A stretch of 64,000 nt of DNA from Clostridium cellulovorans 743B (GTDB lineage: Bacteria; Bacillota; Clostridia; Clostridiales; Clostridiaceae): the NCBI RefSeq assembly GCF_000145275.1, contig NC_014393.1:3348001-3412000 (forward strand), in the 5' to 3' direction. The notes below the pieces were generated by a model. It was given only the letters and a program-made list of their open reading frames with translations, made no database searches and had not been told where the DNA came from. The stretch's first letter is position 1; every line of letters begins with the position of its first letter. A program made the translations under genes and the position numbers. Positions 53,277 to 62,181 of this stretch are shown one piece after another.

Positions 53277-54158
53277 TTGATTACCAATAGCTTATATAAT
53301 CCTAAATTGTTAAATAAAGATTATAGACCAATTATAAATACCTACTACTTTCGTCAATGGATAAATTATAAAATGGATTATCATACCCATGATAGAGTTG
53401 AAATTATGTATGTAATAGATGGACAATGTGAAATCGATGTAGCTACCGATAACGTTAATAATCTTAAACTAAAGAAAGGCGATTTTATTTTGTTAGATGC
53501 TGGCACTGTACATAGACTTATAGTCTTAGGTGAAAAATCTTGTAGAATGCTTAATATAGAATTTTCTTTTATTGAAGATTCTGATATTCTTACCTCCATA
53601 AGGCTACTTATTGAGAAGGTTAAAAGCATTGCATTACTATTCGAAATGAGATGTCCTTTCTTATTGCTTAAAGACAATAATGATATATATCATTCCTTAA
53701 AAAATATAGTTATTCAATTGGGAATGGAAAGTGAAGAAAACCAATTTTCTATACAACTTTTATTTTACGAGCTACTGCTTAAAATATCTAAAGTTGCTAT
53801 GAGCAATGAGAATACATCAACTTCAAATATTTATATCAATAAAGCTAAACATTTTATAAGTATGAATTACGACAAAGACATAACAATCAAAGATATATCC
53901 TCCTATGTCAATATAAATGAAGACTATCTAAACAGAATTTTCAAGAAACATACAGGACATACAATTACAGAATATGTAACTCTTTTTAGAATTGAAAAAG
54001 CAAAAATGTTACTTTCTAACACCGATATACCAATAATAGATATCTGTAGTTATGTGGGAATAAATAGTCGTCAATATTTTTCTCAAGTATTTAAAAAGTG
54101 TACAGGTATATCCCCTTATAAGTATAGGAAATCAATTTACATATCTTCTTGGTCATAA
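53277..54158 (+). CDS. AraC-family transcriptional regulator
   Basis: DNA-binding regulator of 294 residues with an N-terminal cupin-like ligand domain (YHTHDRVEIMYVIDGQCEIDV, LKKGDFILLDAGTVHRL) and a C-terminal double helix-turn-helix (ITIKDISSYVNINEDYLNRIFKKHTG, then IIDICSYVGINSRQYFSQVFKKCTGISPYKYR). The AGGTGG before the TTG at 53277 is better placed than anything before the ATG at 53262, so I prefer the TTG start. The GH4 glycosidase follows on the same strand after 161 bp; this regulator probably senses its sugar, and the inverted repeat at 54241-54279 is a candidate target. Confidence 0.92.
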   Translation: MITNSLYNPKLLNKDYRPIINTYYFRQWINYKMDYHTHDRVEIMYVIDGQCEIDVATDNVNNLKLKKGDFILLDAGTVHRLIVLGEKSCRMLNIEFSFIEDSDILTSIRLLIEKVKSIALLFEMRCPFLLLKDNNDIYHSLKNIVIQLGMESEENQFSIQLLFYELLLKISKVAMSNENTSTSNIYINKAKHFISMNYDKDITIKDISSYVNINEDYLNRIFKKHTGHTITEYVTLFRIEKAKMLLSNTDIPIIDICSYVGINSRQYFSQVFKKCTGISPYKYRKSIYISSWS

Positions 54159-54240
54159 AAAAAGTCGGATTTTCTTACATATTGACTTTATGTAGTCTAT
54201 ATTTTGAAAACTAGCTACTGCTAGAAGAATTATAATAAAA

Positions 54241-54279
54241 TTAATCAATTGATTTGTTCCTATTTAATCGATTGATTAA
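54241..54279. promoter_or_regulatory. Candidate operator upstream of the GH4 glycosidase
   Basis: TTAATCAATTGAT (54241-54253) and ATCGATTGATTAA (54267-54279) form a 13-bp inverted repeat with one mismatch and a 13-base spacer; two further GATTGATT copies lie downstream at about 54284-54292. AraC-type regulators often use paired direct or inverted sites, and the position 40-80 bp upstream of the GH4 start suits regulation. The match to this regulator is inference. Confidence 0.45.
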
Positions 54280-54319
54280 TTCATTGATTGATTTATTAAT
54301 ATATCAAGGGGGTTGTTAT

Positions 54320-55822
54320 ATGTCATTTAAGGTTACATTTATAGGTGCTGGAAGTATCGGTTTCACTCGAGGTCTTTTAAGAGACATACTTTCAGTAAAA
54401 GAGTTTTCAGATATTAAAGTTTCTTTCACTGATATCAGCGAAGAAAATCTAGATATGGTTACTAAGCTGTGTCAACGAGATATTGATGAAAACGACTTAA
54501 ATATTAAGATAGAAGCTACTACTAATAGAAGAGAAGCTCTAAAAGAGGCTAAATATGTATTTAATGTGGTTCGAATTGGTGGACTTGACGCATTTAAACT
54601 TGATGTAGATATACCATTAAAATATGGAATAGATCAATGTGTCGGAGATACTCTATGTGCTGGTGGAATAATGTATGGCCAAAGAGGGATTGCAGCAATA
54701 CTTGATTTCTGTAAAGATATTCGTGAGGTAGCTGCACCAGATTGCATTATGCTAAATTATGCTAATCCAAATGCTATGATAACTTGGGCTTGCAACAAAT
54801 ACGGTAAAGTTCATACTATAGGACTTTGCCATGGTGTTCAAGGTGGCCACCATCAAATAGCCGAAGTACTTGGTTTAAAACAAGAAGAAGTAGATATAAT
54901 TTGTGCTGGTATAAATCATCAAACCTGGTACATACAAGTTACGCATAAGGGCCAGGATATGAAGGCTAAATTGTTAGAAGCTTTCGAGAAGCATCCTGAA
55001 TACTCTAAAACAGAAAAAGTTAGAATTGATATGTTAAGACGCTTTGGCTATTATAGTACAGAATCTAATGGTCATTTAAGTGAATATGTTCCTTGGTATC
55101 GTAAGCGTCTAGATGAAATTAAAGATTGGATAGACTTAGGCTGTTGGATTAATGGTGAAACTGGAGGTTATTTAAGAGTATGTACTGAAGGTAGAAATTG
55201 GTTTGAAACAGACTTTCCAAATTGGATGAAAGAGCCATCTTTTGTTTTTGCAGAAGAAAATAGAAGTCACGAGCATGGCTCATATATTATTGAAGGCTTG
55301 GAAACTGGAAGAATATATAGAGGCCATTTTAATGTAATAAACAATGGAACAATTACAAATTTGCCAGCTGATGCTATAGTAGAAGTACCAGGTTATGTAG
55401 ACAAAAACGGAATCAATATACCAAGGGTTGGAGATTTACCATTAGGTTGTGCTGCAGTATGCAATAATAGTATATCTGTTCAAAGAATGGCTGTTGAAGC
55501 TGCAGTAAAAGGTGACGATTTATTATTGAGACAATCTATGATGTTAGATCCTTTGGTTGGAGCAGTATGCAATCCGCCTGAGATTTGGCAATTAGTTGAT
55601 GAAATCCTTGTTGCACAGGAGCAGTGGCTTCCTCAATATTCTTCAGCTATAGAAAAAGCTAAAATTAGACTTGCATCTGGCAACTTAATTAAGACTAAAT
55701 CCTTCGAAGGAGCTGCACGGCTCCAGGTTAAAACTGTTGAAGAAATGAAATTAGATAGAGAAGCTGCTACAAAAAACGCTTCGGCTGCAGATAAAGCGAT
55801 GGAAAGACCTGCTGAAAAATAA
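54320..55822 (+). CDS. GH4 family glycosidase, probably alpha-galactosidase-like
   Basis: NAD- and Mn-dependent glycosidase of 500 residues that cleaves sugars by a redox mechanism. The NAD-binding N-terminus is VTFIGAGSIGFTRGLLRDIL. NYANPNAMITWA and the metal-binding Cys in GLCHGVQGGHH and in the CAGINHQTWYI motif (CxGIxH) mark the alpha-galactosidase/alpha-glucosidase branch of GH4. An unphosphorylated alpha-galactoside or uronide is more likely than a 6-phospho sugar, but the exact substrate is uncertain. No transporter is adjacent. The ATG at 54320 follows AAGGGGG; the frame's earlier start at 54254 has no RBS. Confidence 0.88.
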   Translation: MSFKVTFIGAGSIGFTRGLLRDILSVKEFSDIKVSFTDISEENLDMVTKLCQRDIDENDLNIKIEATTNRREALKEAKYVFNVVRIGGLDAFKLDVDIPLKYGIDQCVGDTLCAGGIMYGQRGIAAILDFCKDIREVAAPDCIMLNYANPNAMITWACNKYGKVHTIGLCHGVQGGHHQIAEVLGLKQEEVDIICAGINHQTWYIQVTHKGQDMKAKLLEAFEKHPEYSKTEKVRIDMLRRFGYYSTESNGHLSEYVPWYRKRLDEIKDWIDLGCWINGETGGYLRVCTEGRNWFETDFPNWMKEPSFVFAEENRSHEHGSYIIEGLETGRIYRGHFNVINNGTITNLPADAIVEVPGYVDKNGINIPRVGDLPLGCAAVCNNSISVQRMAVEAAVKGDDLLLRQSMMLDPLVGAVCNPPEIWQLVDEILVAQEQWLPQYSSAIEKAKIRLASGNLIKTKSFEGAARLQVKTVEEMKLDREAATKNASAADKAMERPAEK

Positions 55823-55836
55823 AATTAATTATAAAT

Positions 55837-55883
55837 AATAAACAAAAGAGGCATAGTTAAAAAGCTTGCCCCTTTTGTTTATT
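55837..55883. terminator. Bidirectional terminator between the GH4 and TspO genes
   Basis: AATAAACAAAAGAGGC (55837-55852) pairs with GCCCCTTTTGTTTATT (55868-55883) over 16 bp with one mismatch. It lies past the GH4 stop and overlaps the TspO stop codon, and T-rich runs follow on both sides. Confidence 0.85.
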
Positions 55884-56388
55884 ATTTTATATTAGATTTA
55901 TTTAATCTCCAAATACTGTAGTTCAAATATAAAGCAAATAGTGTCCAAAGAAGATATGGTAGCATTAGAAAAAACGAAATTTTATCTACCATAAAAAATG
56001 ATAACATAGTAAGTATAATAAAAACAATAAGTACTATAAGTTCTAAAACAGCAAGTCCCCTCTTCTTATATTTGAAAAATATTATAGACCAGATGAAATT
56101 AAGTATAATTTGTATTAAAAATAATGATAACGGAAGCCTTACGTCATAACCTTGAGTCCACAGCATCATTATTCTATAGATTGCTGTCGCCATAAGGATG
56201 AATAATATATTCCAAACTATCGGAAATATAATTGGTGGCGGAGATATCTTTGGTTTTTTTAAGACTTTATACTGCCTTTGACTACTTGCAGTAATGAACC
56301 CAGCAATACTTCCCTGTAACAGCAATATTACTACACATAAAAACCAAAGAATAAAGTCATACTCATCATTAACAATAAAGATTTTCAT
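55882..56388 (-). CDS. TspO/MBR family membrane protein
   Basis: Five-helix membrane protein of 168 residues of the tryptophan-rich sensory protein family, which binds porphyrins and related ligands. The segment LKKPKISPPPIIFPIVWNILFI is the family signature, followed by LNFIWSIIFFKYKK and a tail with further helices. The ATG at 56388 follows GGGGTG. It is convergent with the GH4 gene. The physiological role in clostridia is not established. Confidence 0.9.
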   Translation of the reverse strand: MKIFIVNDEYDFILWFLCVVILLLQGSIAGFITASSQRQYKVLKKPKISPPPIIFPIVWNILFILMATAIYRIMMLWTQGYDVRLPLSLFLIQIILNFIWSIIFFKYKKRGLAVLELIVLIVFIILTMLSFFMVDKISFFLMLPYLLWTLFALYLNYSIWRLNKSNIK

Positions 56389-56490
56389 TTTTAACACCCC
56401 ATATAAATAATATGATTTGGGGATAATCAAATATGTGCAATAAAAAAAGAAACTCTATCAAAAAAGAATTTCTTTCATACTAAAATAAAT

Positions 56491-56847
56491 TTAAAGAAGC
56501 CACGCTCCAAAAGTAACCACAGCTAAAATAATATAAACAATATAAAGAGGAACCAATATTTTTGTTTCACTATATTCAATTCGTTCTATTGTCAATATAA
56601 TATCTATAAATCCCAGCATAGACAACAGCGTAATCGCAATTGACATAACATAATCTTGCCAAAAGAAAAGAGTTAATACCATTAAAGGAAGCATTGCAAC
56701 TAGAATAAAATATACAAATTTCATCCTACTTACAGTTAATAACCATAACTCACTATTTTTTAGTATTTTTGAAGCTTCATTTATAGATGTACTTAGATAA
56801 ATCATGTATATGGCATAAAAAATTACTAATATTACTCCAAAAACCAT
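56491..56847 (-). CDS. Hypothetical small membrane protein
   Basis: Protein of 118 residues with about four hydrophobic helices (starting VFGVILVIFYAIYMIYLS) and few charged residues between them. I recognise no family. It lies 102 bp upstream of the TspO gene on the same strand and could be cotranscribed, but without a functional hint. GGAAGTG precedes the ATG at 56847. Likely a real gene from its length and composition. Confidence 0.65.
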   Translation of the reverse strand: MVFGVILVIFYAIYMIYLSTSINEASKILKNSELWLLTVSRMKFVYFILVAMLPLMVLTLFFWQDYVMSIAITLLSMLGFIDIILTIERIEYSETKILVPLYIVYIILAVVTFGAWLL

Positions 56848-56902
56848 ATCTACACTTCCGTATAATACTTTATATATTATTATATGAAGATAAACTAAAA
56901 TG

Positions 56903-56920
56903 GTTATAATTAATCATAAC
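56903..56920. promoter_or_regulatory. Near-palindrome in the divergent region before cvfB
   Basis: GTTATAATTAATCATAAC is an 18-base palindrome with one mismatched pair (two positions), located between the divergent small membrane protein gene and cvfB. A second hairpin, TAGCTA-AATGCATTT-A-TAGCTA (56999-57020), lies 80 bases further on. Both could be operators; no regulator is known. Confidence 0.3.
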
Positions 56921-57116
56921 ATAAATATATATATTCCAATCTAAAATATATATTGCTCCTATTAAGTGTATATAGATTTAATGTTGAAACCTATATATTA
57001 GCTAAATGCATTTATAGCTAAAAATTGTTTATATAATGATTATATGCTACAATATCTTTGTTTTTAAAAATTTTCTAGCTACAATTTTAAGTATTCAAAT
57101 AAGGAGGGTTTATAAT

Positions 57117-57956
57117 TTGTTAAACCTAGGTAAAATAAATAAAGCGAAAGTCGTTAAGGAAAAAGATTTCGGATACTACATAACCCCAATTGGTGATTCT
57201 ATAGAAATACTTCTCCCTAAATCCGGTACTCTTGGTAGAACCCTAGAAATTGATGAAGAAATCGATGTTTTTATCTATAGAGATTCTAAAGATAGATTTA
57301 TATCAACTCTAAAAACTCCACTTGCTCAAGTTGGTGAAGTTGCTTATTTAAAGGTTGTTGCCCAAACACCAATAGGAGCCTTTGTAAACATTGGCCTTGA
57401 ACGTGATGTATTGGTTCCAATGAAAGAACAAGAAATCAAAATTTATAAGGATTCTTCTTATCTTTTTTATCTTTATGTAGATAAAACTGGTAGAATAGCA
57501 GCGACTCCTGATGTCAATGATTATATAGACATAGCCGATAATCTTTATAAAGAAGGTGACCTAGTAACTGGTGTTGTCTATGGTTTTACCTCCGTTGGTA
57601 GTGCATTAGTTGCAATTGATAACAAATATAAAGGCTTAATCCTAAAAAATGAATTCTTTAATTTCCTTAAAGTTGGAGAAAAACTTGAGTTAAGAGTAAA
57701 AAGAATATATGAAGATGGAACAGTTTCTGTTACCCCAAGAACTAAAGCAATTAAGGATCAAAGACTAGAACTGGAGGACATTATTTTGGACTATTTAAAA
57801 ACTCATAATGGCTTTATGGTTTATAACGATAAAAGTTCTCCTGAAGATATAAGAAGTATATTCCACGTTTCTAAGAACTATTTTAAAAATGCCCTTGGCG
57901 GACTTATGAAAAAAAGATTGATCTCTCAAGATTCAGAGGGAACTAAACTTATATAA
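57117..57956 (+). CDS. cvfB: CvfB-like S1-domain RNA-binding protein
   Basis: RNA-binding protein of 279 residues resembling CvfB (YitL), which affects virulence and gene expression in staphylococci. It contains several S1-like beta barrels (about 1-65, 70-140 and 145-220) with the typical GEVAYLKVVAQTPIGAFVNIG and GDLVTGVVYGFTSVGSALVAI, and a C-terminal winged-helix part. Translation probably starts at the TTG at 57117, 9 bases after GGAGGG; the longer frame from 57036 is hydrophobic and has no RBS. It is a single-gene unit with a terminator after it. Confidence 0.9.
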   Translation: MLNLGKINKAKVVKEKDFGYYITPIGDSIEILLPKSGTLGRTLEIDEEIDVFIYRDSKDRFISTLKTPLAQVGEVAYLKVVAQTPIGAFVNIGLERDVLVPMKEQEIKIYKDSSYLFYLYVDKTGRIAATPDVNDYIDIADNLYKEGDLVTGVVYGFTSVGSALVAIDNKYKGLILKNEFFNFLKVGEKLELRVKRIYEDGTVSVTPRTKAIKDQRLELEDIILDYLKTHNGFMVYNDKSSPEDIRSIFHVSKNYFKNALGGLMKKRLISQDSEGTKLI

Positions 57957-58033
57957 ACACAGTTGTTAATTTCAGCTGAAGTTTTTACTCCAGCTGTGTA
58001 ATAAACTCAATAATAGTCGCAATAAGAAGCAGA

Positions 58034-58071
58034 GGCTAAGTCAAAAATATCTATAAAATTTTGACTCAGCC
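58034..58071. terminator. Bidirectional terminator between cvfB and the ABC permease
   Basis: GGCTAAGTCAAAA (58034-58046) and TTTTGACTCAGCC (58059-58071) form a 13-bp stem with one mismatch and a 12-base loop between convergent genes. TTTTCATAA follows on the plus strand. Confidence 0.8.
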
Positions 58072-58096
58072 TTTTCATAATTATAAAGTTATGTGA

Positions 58097-59221
58097 TTAA
58101 CCATTTTCTTTAACTAATACGATCTTGTTCTTGGTGAAAAATACGCTTAACAATAAGAACAAGATAGACAATAGAATTATTCCACCTACTATTGGTAAAA
58201 TCGCTGTAACAGCTTCACCTGATTGTAGTCTTTCTACAGCCATGTATATCCATCTTGGCGGAAATGCATCTGCTATCCTCTGTAATTCTTCACTCATAAT
58301 TTCATATGGCCAAAACGCTCCACTAAGCATAAATATCGGCACTGTAAAGGTTGAATTTATAAGAGTAAATACCGCTTTATTTTTTATTATTGATGCCATC
58401 ATGACACTAAAGGCAACAGCCAACAAGGACATTAATAATGCGAGAACTAGAAGAAGTATAGTATTATTAAATCCAAATTCATAATCAAATATTTTGCATA
58501 TAGCATAATACTCTATAGAAGGAATAGCGGTGAAAAGAAAAAATATTGCACATTGCCCAGCATAATATTGCCTTGCACTGATTTTTCCCATTAAGGTTCT
58601 TTCTTTTGTCCCTTGCCTTTCGTCTTCTAAAATAAAGCCACAACTAACGCCAGCCGTAAGGAACAATAAATAAAATATCATTCCTAAAGAAGTATTAATA
58701 CTAGGTTTTATATCTTTTTTATTTATTATCTGATACTCAGGTTGTGAATCCCTAAAGGTCTTTATAACATTATCAATGCCCTCAGCTTTTACATCAATAT
58801 TGTTACAAAGCTTAGCAAGAGCCGAAACCTCACTCTCTAAAACGCTTTTTACAATATATTCTGTATCATTATTTGATATTGTTTCATAGGTTATTTCACT
58901 TTTCTGACCATTTATAATGTCATTAGTAAAATCTTCATCTATAGTAACAACCATTTCAAACTGGTGATATACTAAATCTTGAATGTAATCCTCACTTTCA
59001 GTATTTTCGATAGTTATTCCATCAAGGTTTGATAGCTTATCCTTAACAGCTTTACCCAATTCTCCACTATCATTATTAATAACAGCAACTTTAAGTGTTG
59101 TAAAACTGTTATTCATAGCAGTAAATGCAAAGATTAACACAATAGGAAGAAGGAATGTAGTGATTAAAAAACTCTTCCTTTGAAATAATATTTTAGTCAC
59201 ATTTTTCATTATTCTAATCAT
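58097..59221 (-). CDS. ABC-2 type exporter permease (LnrN-like)
   Basis: Membrane subunit of 374 residues: an N-terminal helix (about 15-35), a large extracytoplasmic domain (about 40-180, with IDEDFTNDIINGQKSEITYE) and five C-terminal helices with the ABC-2 pattern SGAFWPYEIMSEELQRIADAFPPRWIYMAVE. It is the second of two permeases; its start overlaps the end of the first by 8 bp. The size (about 375-385) and order match LnrN (YfiN) of Bacillus. The substrate is unknown. Confidence 0.9.
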   Translation of the reverse strand: MIRIMKNVTKILFQRKSFLITTFLLPIVLIFAFTAMNNSFTTLKVAVINNDSGELGKAVKDKLSNLDGITIENTESEDYIQDLVYHQFEMVVTIDEDFTNDIINGQKSEITYETISNNDTEYIVKSVLESEVSALAKLCNNIDVKAEGIDNVIKTFRDSQPEYQIINKKDIKPSINTSLGMIFYLLFLTAGVSCGFILEDERQGTKERTLMGKISARQYYAGQCAIFFLFTAIPSIEYYAICKIFDYEFGFNNTILLLVLALLMSLLAVAFSVMMASIIKNKAVFTLINSTFTVPIFMLSGAFWPYEIMSEELQRIADAFPPRWIYMAVERLQSGEAVTAILPIVGGIILLSILFLLLSVFFTKNKIVLVKENG

Positions 59222-60359
59222 TTACTATTCCTCCTTTATTTCTTAATACTCCAAAGTACATTATTAAACAAACGGTTGACAATCCTAGTGGCACTGCTAA
59301 AGCAATTATATATGCATTTGATTCAATTCCACACAATAAACTGCTAATAGCTGTATTTATCCAATATATTGGACTCAAGTACATTAACTTGTTAACTCCT
59401 GCCATTCCAACAAGAGTACTAACTGGAGTATATGCACCACCTAAAAAACAAGTTACTATTGTAATAGCATTTAATATACCAGCAGCAGTAGTATCATTCT
59501 TTGCTAAAATTCCTGCAATAGCTCCTATTACTGATGCAAATATTCCAAAAGCTAAAAACATACTTATAAACTTTAAGGTATGTTCTCCCCAGTTTACATC
59601 TAAAACGAAGGAAGAGTACACGTAGACTAAAGCAGTCTGCAATATCGCTATTATTATTCCAACTAAAACTTTTGCTCCCACAAGGGCAGTTTCTTTAGTC
59701 TTGGATAATCTAATTCTATTTATAGTGGTCAGTTGTTTTTCCTTATAAACTGATTCTGATATCATAGTAGCCACATAAAGAATTATCAATGCTAATTCTG
59801 CAAAAGTATAGTATTCTGCAGATGTGATATCCCTTACTCCTCCAACATCTTTTTTAACTACATACTCATCATATTTATTTTCAACGAACTTCTCAAAGGC
59901 CTTTGGATTATACTGACCTACAGTATCATAAACAGCATATTCATTAAGTAAAGATTCAAAAATACTTCGGAATATTTTAGTCTTCATACTTTCTCCGTTT
60001 TTTGATGAATAGATATCAAAACCATCGGATTTTACATCAATATAAACTAAAGCATCATATTGATCTACTTCATCTTTAACTTCATCTAAGGAGGAAGTTT
60101 CATCGAACTTAATGTTTACCGAGCCTTCTATAGCTTCTTTGAAGTGAAAAAACCCTTCTTTGTACTTCTCATCATCTATAGTGTAATAAACCTTTGAATA
60201 CTTTTCTCCAGAACCAAATATATCACCTGATGACATCATATTTTTTAGCCCTAAACTTAAGGTAGTAATCAAAACTATAGGGAAAACAAACATCGTCACA
60301 AGGGTTTTTCTTGTTCTTAATAATTGCTTTATTTCTTTTTTTATCATTGCTAAAAACAT
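59214..60359 (-). CDS. ABC-2 type exporter permease (LnrM-like)
   Basis: First permease of the exporter, 381 residues, same topology as its partner: N-terminal helix at about 21-41, extracytoplasmic domain with DQYDALVYIDVKSDGFDIYSSKNG (residues 100-123), then six helices ending in SPIYWINTAISSLLCGIE. It follows the ATPase gene by 11 bp. The two permeases are related but distinct, as expected for a heterodimeric channel. Its place corresponds to LnrM (YfiM). Confidence 0.9.
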   Translation of the reverse strand: MFLAMIKKEIKQLLRTRKTLVTMFVFPIVLITTLSLGLKNMMSSGDIFGSGEKYSKVYYTIDDEKYKEGFFHFKEAIEGSVNIKFDETSSLDEVKDEVDQYDALVYIDVKSDGFDIYSSKNGESMKTKIFRSIFESLLNEYAVYDTVGQYNPKAFEKFVENKYDEYVVKKDVGGVRDITSAEYYTFAELALIILYVATMISESVYKEKQLTTINRIRLSKTKETALVGAKVLVGIIIAILQTALVYVYSSFVLDVNWGEHTLKFISMFLAFGIFASVIGAIAGILAKNDTTAAGILNAITIVTCFLGGAYTPVSTLVGMAGVNKLMYLSPIYWINTAISSLLCGIESNAYIIALAVPLGLSTVCLIMYFGVLRNKGGIVND

Positions 60360-60370
60360 ATAGCTCCCCC

Positions 60371-61300
60371 TTAATCTCTAAGTTTCTTACCTGTTAATGC
60401 TAAGAACACTGTCTCAAGACTAGGTTCTTCGCTTGCTATCGTTTTAACTTCTCCACCACTTTGTGAAATTACTAATATTAAACTTGAAATTAAATTGCTA
60501 CTCTTTAATGTTGATATCTTATATTCACCATCAACAAATAAAACTTTTTCAACTCCTGTAATTTCCATAAGTTTGTCTTCTAAACCTTGGATTTTTTTAT
60601 TTACAGTAATATTTATAGTGTTTTTATCTCCAACTAAACTTTTAAGTTCTTCACTGGTTCCTTCTGCAATTATGTGACCTTTATCAATAATAGCAATTCT
60701 ATCACAGATATCATCAACCTCTTGCATATAATGGGAAGTATATATTATTGTAGCCCCTTCGTCCCTAAGCTTTACTACTGAATCTAATATATGGTTTCTA
60801 GATTGAGGGTCTATACCAACAGTTGGTTCATCCATAATTATAAGCTTTGGTGAATGAGCAATAGCACATGCAATATTAAGCCTTCTCTTCATCCCACCAG
60901 AAAACTCTGAAGTCTTTTTATTTCTAACCTCTGTAAGCCCAACAAATTCTAAAGTTCTATTAGTTCTATCTTTAAGTTCTTGTCCTTTAAAACCGTATAA
61001 AGAACAAAAGAAGCTAATATTTTCTTCTGCTGTAAGATCCCAATAGATTGCAAAATCTTGAGGAACAATTCCTATATTTTCTTTCCACTTTTTGATTTTA
61101 TTCGTTTCTTCTTCATATATTATTTCACCAGAGGTTTTTTTTAACAAGCCACATATCATAGCTATAGTAGTACTTTTACCAGCACCATTAGGCCCTAGTA
61201 GTCCAAAAATCTCACCTTTATGAACTTTTAAATCTATATTATCAACAGCTATATGATTTCCATAATCCTTATAAAGTTTTTTTATCTCTATCATTTTCAT
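60371..61300 (-). CDS. ABC exporter ATP-binding protein (LnrL-like)
   Basis: ATPase subunit of 309 residues. The motifs are Walker A GPNGAGKST at 36-44, the signature in SEFSGGMKRRLNIA, Walker B in KLIIMDEPTVGIDP and the switch His in YTSHYMQEVDD. A C-terminal extension of about 85 residues, common in drug-exporter ATPases of the DrrA type, is present. GGAGG lies 8 bases before the ATG at 61300. First gene of the exporter operon, 135 bp after the response regulator with a hairpin between. Confidence 0.95.
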   Translation of the reverse strand: MKMIEIKKLYKDYGNHIAVDNIDLKVHKGEIFGLLGPNGAGKSTTIAMICGLLKKTSGEIIYEEETNKIKKWKENIGIVPQDFAIYWDLTAEENISFFCSLYGFKGQELKDRTNRTLEFVGLTEVRNKKTSEFSGGMKRRLNIACAIAHSPKLIIMDEPTVGIDPQSRNHILDSVVKLRDEGATIIYTSHYMQEVDDICDRIAIIDKGHIIAEGTSEELKSLVGDKNTINITVNKKIQGLEDKLMEITGVEKVLFVDGEYKISTLKSSNLISSLILVISQSGGEVKTIASEEPSLETVFLALTGKKLRD

Positions 61301-61382
61301 GTCTAATCCCTCCTGAATCTTTTAGACTATTCTATACTTTCAAAGCCTTTATAACTCCTTATGGTATTAGTATATAAAAAAA

Positions 61383-61412
61383 GATGAATTTCCAACAGTT
61401 AGAAAACTCACC
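61383..61412 (-). terminator. Hairpin between the response regulator and ABC genes
   Basis: On the minus strand GGTGAGTTTTC and GAAATTCATC pair over about 10 bp with G-U pairs and a bulge, followed by TTTTTTTATATAC. It could be a terminator for the kinase/regulator transcript, or an attenuator that keeps the exporter expression low until induced. Confidence 0.65.
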
Positions 61413-61435
61413 TTTTCTCCATTACATTTGTCATA

Positions 61436-62056
61436 TCATAAATTACCTTTTAAATAATTAACTGCAATTGCTGTTCTATGTTCAAGTGCAGTCTTATCTA
61501 ATATAGCAGTAATATAATTTCTTATTGTTCCCTCAGAAATAAAAAGTTTCTTGCTTATTTCCTTATTACTTAATCCTTCACTTACAGCAATAATTATATC
61601 CTTTTCCCTTTCAGTAAAATCATATTTACTTATCTTTGGATTAGTTTCCTTGCCATGAAGCTTGTCTAAAATATTATCATTCATAACAATTGTATTATTA
61701 TATACTGAAACTATAGAATTTACTATTTGGTCTGGTGAATTATTCTTAAGTATATATCCTTTTGCACCATAGTATAAAGCTTCATTAATATAATCTTCCT
61801 CATCAAAAGTTGTTAAAATCAAACATTTAGTATTTGTACTTTTAACAATTTCTTTCACTGCTTCTACTCCATTAACTTCTGGCATTCTAATATCAATTAA
61901 AGCTACATCAACTTCATTGAGTTTGCAAAATTCAATACATTCCCTTCCATTAGCAGCTTCCCCAATTATCTGTATATCCCCCTTAAGAGGCAATAATATT
62001 TTTAAACTTTCTCTAATTAAACTATCATCATCACATATCAGTATTTTTATACTCAT
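61436..62056 (-). CDS. LuxR/NarL-family response regulator (LnrK-like)
   Basis: Regulator of 206 residues. The receiver domain has phosphoacceptor Asp55 in VALIDIRMPEVNG and the Lys in KGYILKNNSPDQI. The C-terminal HTH is of the LuxR type (FTEREKDIIIAVSEGLSNKEISKKLF). The ATG at 62056 follows GGAGG; the longer frame from 62080 has no RBS. It stands 125 bp after the kinase gene and 135 bp before the ATPase, which it probably activates. Corresponds to LnrK (YfiK) of Bacillus in layout. Confidence 0.94.
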   Translation of the reverse strand: MSIKILICDDDSLIRESLKILLPLKGDIQIIGEAANGRECIEFCKLNEVDVALIDIRMPEVNGVEAVKEIVKSTNTKCLILTTFDEEDYINEALYYGAKGYILKNNSPDQIVNSIVSVYNNTIVMNDNILDKLHGKETNPKISKYDFTEREKDIIIAVSEGLSNKEISKKLFISEGTIRNYITAILDKTALEHRTAIAVNYLKGNL

Positions 62057-62181
62057 GGTAATCCTCCAAATCAGGTGCAATTAAATTTTCACATAAAAAT
62101 TAGTGATCTAGTTTATTGAGCACTAGTTAATTATATAATTATTATTGCAACTTATATATATATACTTGTTAAGTATTCATA

